Below, piece by piece: positions 22,546-34,878 of a DNA stretch of 34,878 bases. Source of the DNA: an uncultured Solirubrobacterales bacterium (GTDB lineage Bacteria > Actinomycetota > Thermoleophilia > Solirubrobacterales > 70-9); NCBI GenBank assembly GCA_903933815.1, contig CAIZLN010000079.1, positions 1-34,878 of the forward strand. The letters run 5' to 3'. Below the pieces are notes generated by a model. The model saw only the letters and a program-made list of their open reading frames with translations. It was not told the origin of the DNA and ran no database searches. How positions within the stretch are numbered: position 1 is the first letter of the stretch; each line of letters begins with the position of its first letter. The translations under genes were made by a program, and so were the position numbers.

Positions 22546-24210
22546 TCAACGGCAGGACGAACCGCGACAGGTGCTGAGTCGCTTGGAGATCTGTTCGAGG
22601 CGGGCGACGGTATCCGCGTAGGCCGGGTCTTCTGCCAGGTTCACCAACTCGTCCGGATCCTGTTTCAGGTTGTAGAGCTCGGTCGCGTCGAAAGACCAGT
22701 TGAGGTACTTGAAGCCCTCAGTGCGCACCCCGTAAAACGGCTGGTCGAAGGCGGTCAGCGGAGTGTAGAAGCGGAGCAGCGGGCGCATGGCCTGAAGCAG
22801 GACTGCGCGTTCCGGTATGCGGCGCCTGTTCTCGGCGGCAGGAAGCAGGGAGGTGCCGTCCATCACCCGCCCGGACTTCACGTTCGCTATGTCGAGGATG
22901 GTCGGGGCAAGGTCGACGTCAATCGCGTTGCCTGTCCTGACCTGGCCCTTCCTGACCCCCGGCCCGCTGATCAGGGTAGGTACCCGGATCGAGTTTTCAT
23001 ATGGCAGGAACTTGGAACCACGGAGACGGTGCTCACCCTGCAGGTAGCCATTGTCCGAGCTGAAGATGAAGTAGGTGTTTTTCATCTCCCCCGCCCGACG
23101 AACCTCGTCAACTATCCGACGGACCTGGTCGTCCACCGCACGAACTGCCCCGAGACGACCCCGGTAGTTTTCGGTCATCTCGGCAATCTGTGGCTCGGTC
23201 AAAAGTGGCAACCCGCTCAGGTTCACCGCCTTGTCAGACACATCCGCCTCATTGAAAGACGGGGGCCTCGGGAGCGGCACGTTGTCGAAGGTGTCGCGAT
23301 AACGGGCCGGCGGGCGCGGATCGGGTCCAGGTGCCCCCGGCCTCAGCCCCTGAAGATGATTGGTGTCCTCGGCGTGGGGTCCTGGTGGCGAGTAGTAGAG
23401 GAAAAAAGGCTTTCTGGACGGGGCTGAGTTACGGACGAAGTCGGCGGCGAAGGACCCGCCGACATCCATTGTGTAGTCCTGCTCGCGCTGCCAGCCGAAG
23501 TAATCGAAAGGTACGAAGATCGAACGGAAGTCGGCCAGCAGCTCGGGGAAGCTGGTGGGCGGCTCCGTCGCATTCAGGGTCGCGAGATCCAGCTGTGCCT
23601 CCGCGTAGTCCGGATCACCGTAGTAGCGCAGCTTGCCGTTGATGTTCAGGGCGTAGTTGAAGTAATCGTAAGTCGAGTTATCGAGCAGGCCGACCCAGCG
23701 ATTCCATCCGGGTGGAACCTCGGTGCGGTCAAGCGCTCCGTACTCGTTCAGGTACTTGCCGACCAGGGCGGTCCGGTACCCGGCCCCCTGGAGCCAGGGT
23801 CCGAGAGAGTTGCGCTGGTTGAGCTTCCCGGGCAGGTCGCGGAAGGTGTAGTAGCCACCGTCGTTGGCCCTGAAGTTGCTCAGCACCCGGTGGTTGTGTG
23901 AAAACTGACCGGTCAGCAGGGTAGTCCGCGCAGTGCAGCAGAGCGAATACGAAACAAAGTAGTTGGAGAAGCTGGTGCCGCCGCGCTTCATCAGGCGCTT
24001 CACATTCGGCATGTACTGAAGGTCACTGACGACCGCATCGTCGGCCTGGATCAAAACGATGTTCGGCCTCGGCTGGCCGGCTTTCGCTGCCCCGGCGTGG
24101 GCGGCCGGCCCGGCCGCAACGAAGGCCCAGGCAACTGCGACTGCCAGCAGCAGGAAAACCCGGCCAGTGGTTCCGGTCATGTACCTGCGGTGTACAAGCG
24201 GCTGATTCAA
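22546..24210 (-). CDS. Secreted sulfatase with variant active-site motif
   Basis: This protein of about 554 residues has an N-terminal signal sequence (TGRVFLLLAVAVAWAFVAAG then PAAHAGAA) and a sulfatase domain resembling N-acetylglucosamine-6-sulfatases. Metal ligands are in NIVLIQADDAV (D57, D58). The modified-cysteine site reads SLCCTARTTLLTGQ with C91 in the nucleophile position; the usual CxPxR or CxAxR has Thr in the third place. Later landmarks are FSSDNGYLQGEHRLRGSKF and the C-terminal KYLNWSFDATELYNLKQDPD. It should act outside the membrane on sulfate esters, if the cysteine can still be converted to formylglycine. TTG at 24210 is chosen for GGAGAGG six bases upstream; ATG at 24180 and TTG at 24231 are alternatives. 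Confidence 0.85.
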   Translation of the reverse strand: MNQPLVHRRYMTGTTGRVFLLLAVAVAWAFVAAGPAAHAGAAKAGQPRPNIVLIQADDAVVSDLQYMPNVKRLMKRGGTSFSNYFVSYSLCCTARTTLLTGQFSHNHRVLSNFRANDGGYYTFRDLPGKLNQRNSLGPWLQGAGYRTALVGKYLNEYGALDRTEVPPGWNRWVGLLDNSTYDYFNYALNINGKLRYYGDPDYAEAQLDLATLNATEPPTSFPELLADFRSIFVPFDYFGWQREQDYTMDVGGSFAADFVRNSAPSRKPFFLYYSPPGPHAEDTNHLQGLRPGAPGPDPRPPARYRDTFDNVPLPRPPSFNEADVSDKAVNLSGLPLLTEPQIAEMTENYRGRLGAVRAVDDQVRRIVDEVRRAGEMKNTYFIFSSDNGYLQGEHRLRGSKFLPYENSIRVPTLISGPGVRKGQVRTGNAIDVDLAPTILDIANVKSGRVMDGTSLLPAAENRRRIPERAVLLQAMRPLLRFYTPLTAFDQPFYGVRTEGFKYLNWSFDATELYNLKQDPDELVNLAEDPAYADTVARLEQISKRLSTCRGSSCR

Positions 24211-24216
24211 GCTAAT

Positions 24217-24223
24217 CCTCTCC
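24217..24223 (-). promoter_or_regulatory. Ribosome binding site GGAGAGG for the sulfatase
   Basis: On the minus strand GGAGAGG lies 6 bases before TTG at 24210. The ATG at 24180 has no comparable site. Confidence 0.45.
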
Positions 24224-24309
24224 GTCTCCAATGCATCTACGCAGAGCAGCAGATCCGCCCCACGTGTCCCGTCCCTACCATAACGCGGCCGGAGCAGGTT
24301 TGTTGCGAT

Positions 24310-24573
24310 TCAGTCCAGTGCGCCAGCTAGCGAGACCACGGTGTATGCCAGTCCGGCCGCACCGAGAAACCTGCGAAACCCGTTGACGCCGTCGCTCAGC
24401 TCCAGCCAGGCCCAGATCCCCAGCCCGACAAAAAAGACCGCTCTGGCCAGCGCGTGTGCGGCCGAACCGGATGACAGGATCCAACCCGCCACGAGGCCCA
24501 CCAGCGCCAGTCCAAGGGGAAGGTTCGGAAACTGCGCGACCGTGTAGCCACGGATTTTAAGGTCCTTTCGCAT
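24310..24573 (-). CDS. Small membrane protein of unknown function
   Basis: This 87-residue protein begins MRKDLKIRGYTVAQFPNLPL and has three hydrophobic stretches: about residues 18-33, 42-58 and 69-85 (GAAGLAYTVVSLAGAL). I do not recognise a family. A longer frame extends upstream into the dikinase gene but is antisense there. ATG at 24573 is supported by TAAGCT 7 bases upstream. Its product would sit in the membrane. It lies 45 bases from the divergent ppdK gene and about 100 bases upstream of the sulfatase on the same strand. Confidence 0.65.
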   Translation of the reverse strand: MRKDLKIRGYTVAQFPNLPLGLALVGLVAGWILSSGSAAHALARAVFFVGLGIWAWLELSDGVNGFRRFLGAAGLAYTVVSLAGALD

Positions 24574-24580
24574 GGCCTTC

Positions 24581-24586
24581 AGCTTA
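24581..24586 (-). promoter_or_regulatory. -10 box (TAAGCT) of the small membrane protein gene
   Basis: TAAGCT, 7 bases, then ATG at 24573 on the minus strand, in the 45-base divergent gap with ppdK. Confidence 0.45.
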
Positions 24587-24618
24587 TTGCAGGTCCGAAA
24601 GCAATATGAATATCGGTA

Positions 24619-27333
<2,715 letters not shown>

Positions 27334-27368
27334 TTTCCGGGACCCTCCGATCCGGTCCACCCAGCCGA

Positions 27369-27404
27369 CTCCCGAGATCCCCGGGAGGCTGACGCAGGAG
27401 TCAG
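27369..27404. terminator. Hairpins between ppdK and the second DUF2252 gene
   Basis: CTCCCG-AGATCCC-CGGGAG (27369-27387) and CTGAC-6 bases-GTCAG (27389-27404) lie in the 67-base convergent gap. The second overlaps the DUF2252 stop. There is no U-tract, so termination efficiency is uncertain. Confidence 0.45.
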
Positions 27405-28957
27405 TCTGATGGCTCCTCTACCTCTATGCGGCCGCTGTCGCGGGCATCGAGCAGGGCCCGGTAATCACGCTCGTTCTGATCGGCATACGCGACAGAAAAG
27501 GCAGCAATCGCCCGATCAAAGCTGTCATTCTTGCCGAGATATGAGGCCAGCGCGAAACGGTTTCCGGTTCGGGCATGGGACCGGGCGAGGGTCCGGCCAC
27601 AGAGCAGACCGTAGATACCCATCGCACGGGGACTCATCTTTTCCACCCGGGCAGTCCCTTTCCAGTCCCAAAGCTGTCGAACGTAGAAGTCCCGCTTGAT
27701 ACCGTCGAAGCCCTCAGCGGTGGTCCACCCGAGAAAGATGTCGCTCGCGGTCTGGGTCAGCCTCTGTCCCTCGACGACCCGACGGCCGTGCTTGCCATAA
27801 CGACTGGCCCCGACAAACGGCTCAAGTACCGATTCCTGTGCCTCCTTCAGCTGAAGGAAGAGTGGGTCGCCCGTGTCGCGTCCGACCATCAGCACGATCC
27901 AGGCGCGCGTACCGACACTTCCGACGCCGACAACCTTGAACGCAGCGTGCACGTACTCGTACTCATCCAAGAGCACCCGACGGTCCGGGTTGAGGCTCTC
28001 CCGGTAAGAAGCGAGGATCTTCCGGACCCGATCGTCGAGTTCGAGGTGCTTCTCCGGCGGAACGAGGTGGTCCAGGGGAGTGATCGTAGGGGGATCTTCA
28101 ATGATCCTGAGTTGGCCGTCGACGATGTGGGTCAGCTTGGAGAACGCCCTGAGCCTGTCTTTTCCCTTCGCCTTGGCCACACGGCGTTCCAGGCCAAGAC
28201 GCTCGGACTCGCCGAGGTCCCCGGACCGCTCCGCGTAGACCGAATCAACATCAAGATGCCAGTTCCAGACATCGAGGTTTCCCATGGCCGCAAACTCAGC
28301 CATCGCCTCTCGGTACTGGCCGGCAACAGCGAGAACCACCTGCCTCCGCTCTTTCCTGCTGAAACCGCGGTCGCGACCACCTATCTCAAAGCTCGCGGCA
28401 AGTCGCTTTATATCCCACTCCCAGGGGCCCGGGAGGGTCTCGTCAAAGTCGTTGATGTCAAAGACGAGACGTCGTTCCGGAGAAGCGAAAGCCCCGAAGT
28501 TGGAGAGGTGCGCGTCACCACAAGCCTGAACCTTCATGCCCGTGACCGGACTCCTGGCCAGGTCGGCCACCATGATTGCCGCTGCTCCGCGGTAGAAAGT
28601 AAAAGCAGAAGCGAGCATCCGGCCGTAGCGGACCGGAATCAGCTGAGGCAAACGTGTCTTGGCCTGATCCTCAAGGATGTCAACCGGATCCGGACGATCC
28701 TCTGGCAGAGCGAGGTCCGCCAGGGTCGAACGCGGTACCCGCTTCCGCGCTGCCTTGCCCGTCGCCTCGCCTTCAGCCAGGTGCCGGCCTGTGCCGGGGA
28801 CAGCAGCGAGCACCTGCTGCTCTTCCCTGGCCTCACGCACCTGCTTACCGATCCTTGAGCGGGAGGCCTCCGCTTCCCGCGCAGCAGCCTTTTTGCCTGA
28901 GCTGGACCTGGATCCGGGCTTCGACCTGGACTTTGACTTCGACTTCGACTTGGCCAT
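27401..28957 (-). CDS. DUF2252 family protein (second copy) with Lys/Ser-rich N-terminal tail
   Basis: This 518-residue protein is paralogous to the product of 4944-6335. Shared segments are PVRYGRMLASAFTFYRGAAA, CGDAHLSNFGAFASPERR, VFDINDFDETLPGPWEWD and, later, VGVGSVGTRAWIVLMVGRD. The GDAHxxNFG/DFDE pattern again resembles an APH-like kinase loop (inference). Unlike the first copy it starts with a basic low-complexity tail (MAKSKSKSKSRSKPGSR...), encoded by hexamer-like DNA repeats. The tail could bind polyanions such as nucleic acid or polyphosphate; PPK2 is encoded 1 kb away. ATG at 28957 is supported by TATCAT 8 bases upstream. It converges with ppdK. Confidence 0.88.
   Translation of the reverse strand: MAKSKSKSKSRSKPGSRSSSGKKAAAREAEASRSRIGKQVREAREEQQVLAAVPGTGRHLAEGEATGKAARKRVPRSTLADLALPEDRPDPVDILEDQAKTRLPQLIPVRYGRMLASAFTFYRGAAAIMVADLARSPVTGMKVQACGDAHLSNFGAFASPERRLVFDINDFDETLPGPWEWDIKRLAASFEIGGRDRGFSRKERRQVVLAVAGQYREAMAEFAAMGNLDVWNWHLDVDSVYAERSGDLGESERLGLERRVAKAKGKDRLRAFSKLTHIVDGQLRIIEDPPTITPLDHLVPPEKHLELDDRVRKILASYRESLNPDRRVLLDEYEYVHAAFKVVGVGSVGTRAWIVLMVGRDTGDPLFLQLKEAQESVLEPFVGASRYGKHGRRVVEGQRLTQTASDIFLGWTTAEGFDGIKRDFYVRQLWDWKGTARVEKMSPRAMGIYGLLCGRTLARSHARTGNRFALASYLGKNDSFDRAIAAFSVAYADQNERDYRALLDARDSGRIEVEEPSD
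28919..28953 (-). repeat. Imperfect hexamer repeat coding a Lys/Ser tail
   Basis: GACTTC-like hexamers (plus-strand sense) are repeated several times with small changes, coding alternating Lys and Ser at the start of the second DUF2252 protein. Such repeats can change length by slippage. Confidence 0.5.
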
Positions 28958-28965
28958 TGTGCGCG

Positions 28966-28971
28966 ATGATA
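28966..28971 (-). promoter_or_regulatory. -10 box (TATCAT) of the second DUF2252 gene
   Basis: On the minus strand TATCAT is followed by 8 bases and ATG at 28957. Confidence 0.45.
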
Positions 28972-28992
28972 CTCACGATCGCTCAACCGCAC

Positions 28993-29009
28993 CCGGCCTG
29001 ATCGGCCGG
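28993..29009 (-). terminator. Hairpin between DUF1295 and DUF2252 genes
   Basis: CCGGCC-TGATC-GGCCGG is a perfect 6-bp GC stem with a 5-base loop in the 82-base gap downstream of the DUF1295 stop. No U-tract follows. Confidence 0.4.
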
Positions 29010-29039
29010 AGTCCAGAGCGTTGACCGGAGGGCAGTCCG

Positions 29040-29813
29040 CTACTTCTTTGGTGGCAGCGGCACGAAAGCGCTGGTCTGGCGGATGTACTGGCTGTACCCG
29101 GGCCGGCGCTTCGCGATGTCGGCCTCGGTCATCGCCACGCCCGAAACCTTGACCAGCAGGAATGTCATCAGGGCCGGTCCGATCAGGGTCCACCATGCGC
29201 CGCCGGAACCGACGGCTACCAGCCACAGCCCCCACCACACGACGGAGTCGCCGAAGTAGTTCGGATGCCGGGTGTACCTCCACAGTCCCTGGTCCATTAC
29301 CTTGCCGCGACTGTCTGGATCAGCCTTGAAGCTGGAGAGCTGATTGTCCCCGATCGCCTCGAATGCCAGGCCCACCAGGAAAATGCCGGCGCCCAGCCAG
29401 GAGACCACCCCGATCGAGTCATGACCCACGGCGGCCAGCGACTGGATCGGGAGTGAAACGACGAGTGCGATCAATCCCTGCAGGGCGAAAACTCCGAAAA
29501 GCGACCAGATCCAGAATGTAGACGGCCGCTTTCGCCTCATCTCGATGTAGCGGGGATCCTCACCGTGGCCGATGTTGCGCCGGCCAATATGAAAAGCGAG
29601 CCGGAATCCCCAGGCCGTGGTCAGGACGGCGACCAGAACAGTCGCGGGGCCGCCGTCTCCCGCGGCCCAGGCGACCCAGGAGATCAGGACGAACAGCAGG
29701 CCCCAGGTGATGTCGACGATTGAGGCATCGCGAACGGCCAGACTGACCAGCCACAGCAGGAACATCCCTGCACCAACCGCTGCTGCGACGCCGAGGGTGA
29801 CGGTCAGATCCAT
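29040..29813 (-). CDS. DUF1295 membrane protein (steroid 5-alpha-reductase/ICMT-like)
   Basis: This 257-residue protein has about six membrane spans and matches DUF1295, a branch of the steroid 5-alpha-reductase/isoprenylcysteine methyltransferase fold. Diagnostic blocks are DASIVDITWGLLFVL (29-43), AWGFRLAFHIGRRN, GHGEDPRYIEMR, GLWRYTRHPNYFGDSVVWWG and a C-terminal RRPGYSQYIRQTSAFVP. The RHPNYFG segment is where ICMT-type enzymes bind cofactor. The substrate is unknown; lipid or isoprenoid reduction is the usual suggestion. ATG at 29813 follows TAGGCT by 6 bases, so a leaderless message is likely. PPK2 diverges from it. Confidence 0.87.
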   Translation of the reverse strand: MDLTVTLGVAAAVGAGMFLLWLVSLAVRDASIVDITWGLLFVLISWVAWAAGDGGPATVLVAVLTTAWGFRLAFHIGRRNIGHGEDPRYIEMRRKRPSTFWIWSLFGVFALQGLIALVVSLPIQSLAAVGHDSIGVVSWLGAGIFLVGLAFEAIGDNQLSSFKADPDSRGKVMDQGLWRYTRHPNYFGDSVVWWGLWLVAVGSGGAWWTLIGPALMTFLLVKVSGVAMTEADIAKRRPGYSQYIRQTSAFVPLPPKK

Positions 29814-29819
29814 GAGGTG

Positions 29820-29825
29820 AGCCTA
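29820..29825 (-). promoter_or_regulatory. -10 box (TAGGCT) of the DUF1295 gene
   Basis: TAGGCT, then CACCTC, then ATG at 29813 on the minus strand. Confidence 0.5.
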
Positions 29826-29924
29826 CTCCGCGACTGTCGAGGTGCGCAGTAAAGGTCGCTGATGCCAGGCGTTGTCGCCACGACCGGGACATCTATTCAG
29901 GACTGCCAGACAGCCCATCGGCGG

Positions 29925-29930
29925 TAGACT
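29925..29930 (+). promoter_or_regulatory. -10 box (TAGACT) of ppk2
   Basis: TAGACT, then CGCTCG, then ATG at 29937. There is no ribosome site between box and start. Confidence 0.5.
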
Positions 29931-29936
29931 CGCTCG

Positions 29937-30743
29937 ATGGGCAAAGGACCGGAAGAACCTCGGGAACTCAGCAAGCGCCAGTACGAAAAGGAGCTCGAAC
30001 TGCTGCAGACCGAGTTGGTGCGGATGCAGGAGTGGATCGTCGAGGCCGGCCTGCGGGTCGTGGTGCTCTTCGAAGGCCGTGACACGGCTGGCAAGGGCGG
30101 AGTGATCAAGCGCATCACGGAGAGGACGAGCCCCCGCGTGATCCGTACCGTAGCCCTTACGACACCGACCGAGCGCGAGAAGACCCAGTGGTACTTCCAG
30201 CGGTATGTCGCGCACCTGCCGGCTGCCGGCGAGATGGTCCTGTTCGATCGCAGCTGGTACAACCGCGCCGGGGTCGAGCGTGTCATGGGTTTCTGCACCG
30301 ATGACGAGTATCAGGAGTTCATGCGTTCAGCCCCGCGCTTCGAACGCATGCTCCAGCGCTCCGGAATCATTTTGATCAAGTACTGGCTCTCGATATCCGA
30401 CGAGGAGCAGGAGAAGCGGTTCAAGGCCCGCATCAAGGATCCCTCCAAGCACTGGAAGCTGAGCCCCATGGACATAGAGGCCCGTGCCCGCTGGGTTGAC
30501 TACGCCGAAGCCAAGGACGAGATGTTCGCCTACACAGACACGAGACAGACCCCATGGTTTGTGGTCGACACCGACAGCAAGAAGACCGCCCGGCTGAACC
30601 TGATCAGCCACCTGCTCCAGCAGGTCCCCTACAAGTCAGTCAAGCAGGACAAGATCAAACTGCCGCCCCGGCAGGAGCGCTCATACGTGCGGCCTCCGGC
30701 CGACTCCCAGACGTATGTGCCAACCCGTTTTCTGGTCGACTGA
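29937..30743 (+). CDS. ppk2: Polyphosphate kinase 2
   Basis: This 268-residue single-domain PPK2 (class I-like length) transfers phosphate between polyphosphate and nucleoside di- or monophosphates. Walker A is FEGRDTAGKGG (45-55), the Walker B region is VLFDRSWYNRAGVERVMGFC (101-120) with D104, and the lid-like segment is RFKARIKDPSKHWKLSPMD. The basic residues K53, R48 and R105 are in place for polyphosphate binding. It is cytosolic. The start is fixed by TAGACT 6 bases upstream. It is the only clear polyphosphate enzyme here, but a CHAD fusion lies at 2146-4125. A strong hairpin separates it from the convergent acyl-CoA dehydrogenase. Confidence 0.93.
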   Translation: MGKGPEEPRELSKRQYEKELELLQTELVRMQEWIVEAGLRVVVLFEGRDTAGKGGVIKRITERTSPRVIRTVALTTPTEREKTQWYFQRYVAHLPAAGEMVLFDRSWYNRAGVERVMGFCTDDEYQEFMRSAPRFERMLQRSGIILIKYWLSISDEEQEKRFKARIKDPSKHWKLSPMDIEARARWVDYAEAKDEMFAYTDTRQTPWFVVDTDSKKTARLNLISHLLQQVPYKSVKQDKIKLPPRQERSYVRPPADSQTYVPTRFLVD

Positions 30744-30754
30744 GCGGCTGATCC

Positions 30755-30776
30755 CGGCCGCCGCTTCAGGCGGCCG
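30755..30776. terminator. GC-rich hairpin terminator between ppk2 and the acyl-CoA dehydrogenase
   Basis: CGGCCGCC-GCTTCA-GGCGGCCG is a perfect 8-bp stem with a 6-base loop, in the middle of the 44-base convergent gap, so it may serve both genes. Confidence 0.65.
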
Positions 30777-30787
30777 CTACCAGGCCC

Positions 30788-31966
30788 TCAGAGGCCCATG
30801 CCGCGGCCGATCAGCTCCTTCATGATCTCGGTTGTGCCGCCGTAGATCCTGGTTATCCGGGCATCAACCCAGGCGGCAGATATCGAATACTCGTGCGTGT
30901 AGCCGTAGCCGCCATGCAGCTGCAGGCAGCTGTCGGTGACCCTGCCGAGCAGTTCGGTCGTCCACCACTTCGACATCGCAGCCTCTTCGATCGACAGCTC
31001 TCCAGCGCAGTGCTTCGCGATGCACTGGTCGATGAAGGCGCGTCCGACCGTCAGTTCGGTCTTGATCTCGGCCATGACGAATCGTGAGTTCTGGAAGCTG
31101 CCGATCGGACGCCCGAAAGCGGTGCGCTCCTTGACGTACTCAAGGGTGGTCTCGAAAGCCGCCTCGGCACCCGAAAGGGCTCCGACCGCGATTATCAGCC
31201 GCTCGGGGACGAGCTTGTCCATCAGCTGGAAAAAGCCGCTGCCTTCGTCACCGATCAGGTTCTCGGCCGGTACCCGGATGTCATCGAAGAAAAGTTCGGT
31301 CGTGTCTGAAGCATGCTGGCCGAGCTTTTCGATCTGGGGGCCGCGTGAGAAGCCCTCGGAGTCGGTGTCGACCATCAGCAGGGAGATGCCGGCGTGTCCG
31401 GCGTCGGGGTCCGTCTTGGCGACGACGATCACCCGGTCGGCATGGCCGCCGTTGGTGATGAAGGTCTTGGACCCGTTAAGGATGTACTCGTCACCCTCCA
31501 GCCGGGCGCTGGTCGTGACCGCCGCAAGGTCGGAGCCGGTCCCGGGCTCGGTCATCGCTATCGCGAGCACGTGGTCGCCGTCCGCGATTCCGGGCAGCCA
31601 GCGCTGCTTCTGCTCTTCGGTCCCCGAGCTGAGGATGTACGGCAGGCAGATGTCGGTGGTCAGCATCGGTCCACCAAAAGCGGCACCCACCCCGGCCTTG
31701 ATCGCTTCTTCGGTCAGGACGACGTTGAACCTGAAGTCATCGGCCCCTGACCCCCCGTACTCCTCCGGAATGGCCATGCCCATGAACCCGTGGCCGGCAG
31801 CCTTCTTGAAGAGATCCCGCGACACAACACCGCTGGCGTCCCATTCGGCGAAGTTCGGCGTGACCTCAGCCGCCAGGAAGGAGCGAAAGCTCTCGCGGTA
31901 ATCCTCGTGCTCGTCGTCAAAGATCGGTCGCCGTGACGAAACCTTGGGTTCAGTTGCCGGGTTCAT
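30788..31966 (-). CDS. Acyl-CoA dehydrogenase, long-chain (LCAD/IVD) type
   Basis: This 392-residue flavoenzyme performs alpha,beta-dehydrogenation of acyl-CoA, passing electrons to an electron-transfer flavoprotein. Visible features are MTEPGTGSDLAAV (138-150), KTFITNGGHADRVIVVAK (167-184), ERTAFGRPIGSFQ and LHGGYGYTHEYSI. The C-terminal motif is IYGGTTEIMKELI, not the IYEGT of medium-chain enzymes whose Glu is catalytic. The catalytic base is instead predicted at E255 in KLVPERLIIA, as in isovaleryl- and long-chain acyl-CoA dehydrogenases. ATG at 31966 has AGGAGA six bases upstream. The gene is divergent from furA, and the 190-bp gap between them carries no third gene. Confidence 0.93.
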   Translation of the reverse strand: MNPATEPKVSSRRPIFDDEHEDYRESFRSFLAAEVTPNFAEWDASGVVSRDLFKKAAGHGFMGMAIPEEYGGSGADDFRFNVVLTEEAIKAGVGAAFGGPMLTTDICLPYILSSGTEEQKQRWLPGIADGDHVLAIAMTEPGTGSDLAAVTTSARLEGDEYILNGSKTFITNGGHADRVIVVAKTDPDAGHAGISLLMVDTDSEGFSRGPQIEKLGQHASDTTELFFDDIRVPAENLIGDEGSGFFQLMDKLVPERLIIAVGALSGAEAAFETTLEYVKERTAFGRPIGSFQNSRFVMAEIKTELTVGRAFIDQCIAKHCAGELSIEEAAMSKWWTTELLGRVTDSCLQLHGGYGYTHEYSISAAWVDARITRIYGGTTEIMKELIGRGMGL

Positions 31967-32118
31967 GTTTGTCTCCTGTTGAGGGAAGTGCGGTCCGTTG
32001 CCATGAGGAAGTCGTTCATGCGGGTCGATCGGGTAGAAAATGCCTCCGCGGGCAGAGAATACCGGGGCGCACTTACCCCCTCCCGGCTTGAAGCCGCGTC
32101 CGGCTGGCTGGAGCTAAC

Positions 32119-32147
32119 CTTGATCGATTCAAGAAAGCGGATAGAGT
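32119..32147 (+). promoter_or_regulatory. furA promoter with overlapping palindromic operator
   Basis: TTGATC (32120-32125), 16 bases, then TAGAGT (32142-32147) form a promoter whose -10 ends 9 bases before the furA TTG start. CTTGA-TCGAT-TCAAG (32119-32133) is an inverted repeat covering the -35. Repression by FurA binding there would fit the autoregulation known for actinobacterial furA-katG operons. Confidence 0.55.
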
Positions 32148-32156
32148 CCGGGGACC

Positions 32157-34857
<2,701 letters not shown>

Positions 34858-34878
34858 GTCGAAGCGGATCCGACTGAC

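Noticed and set aside
27575-28858. 427-residue open frame on the plus strand
   Set aside because: Antisense to the second DUF2252 gene, whose motifs are unmistakable; no family resemblance of its own.
30936-31901. 321-residue plus-strand frame
   Set aside because: Antisense to the acyl-CoA dehydrogenase; Ser/Pro-rich composition typical of a shadow frame.

Overview
The window looks like chromosomal DNA from a high-GC Gram-positive bacterium. The family mix (two DUF2252 proteins, DUF1461, MpaB/DUF2236, DUF2855, PucR, a furA-katG pair) and the frequent GTG/TTG starts with TANNNT boxes a few bases upstream point to Actinomycetota. A Thermoleophilia/Solirubrobacterales-type organism is my inference; there is no rRNA or marker gene to prove it. 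I see no tRNA, rRNA, CRISPR array, transposase, integrase or prophage gene. Genes are packed tightly, often with 4-base stop/start overlaps.

Layout. 1-4125: a truncated divergent gene, then a PucR-type regulator overlapping an enoyl-CoA hydratase-like gene, then an unusual fusion of an aldose 1-epimerase to a CHAD (polyphosphate-binding) domain. 4132-8852 (minus): DUF1461 membrane protein, superfamily II helicase, DUF2252 protein and VIT-family metal transporter. 8903-13820 (plus): SRPBCC protein, FAD amine-oxidase-like protein and MpaB-like protein as a coupled trio, then DUF2855, a membrane-anchored FKBP isomerase and a beta-carbonic anhydrase. 13829-17743 (minus): a four-gene set of sulfide:quinone oxidoreductase, OsmC, a methyltransferase resembling animal METTL7/TMT1 thiol methyltransferases, and a CrtI-like FAD oxidoreductase. 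17917-20722 (plus): flavin-reductase-like protein, M20 peptidase and DUF1611 P-loop protein, translationally coupled. 20775-24573 (minus): predicted beta-propeller protein, DUF1330, secreted sulfatase with a variant active-site motif, small membrane protein. 24619-27333: pyruvate, phosphate dikinase. 27401-31966: a second DUF2252 protein, a DUF1295 membrane protein, polyphosphate kinase 2 and an LCAD-type acyl-CoA dehydrogenase. 32157-34857: furA-katG.

Themes. Redox and stress functions dominate: KatG/FurA, OsmC, SQR, several flavoproteins and an iron/manganese-type transporter. The most interesting candidate system is the sqr-osmC-methyltransferase-FAD set, which could couple sulfide oxidation with thiol or sulfide methylation. 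It faces the flavin-reductase operon across a short intergenic region that holds a perfect 17-bp dyad. A second theme is polyphosphate: a CHAD fusion and PPK2 lie in the same window as two DUF2252 proteins whose sequence carries an aminoglycoside-phosphotransferase-like catalytic-loop pattern. A third is gene architecture: about a dozen starts sit 6-9 bases after a TANNNT hexamer, consistent with widespread leaderless transcription. I used this to choose several start codons.
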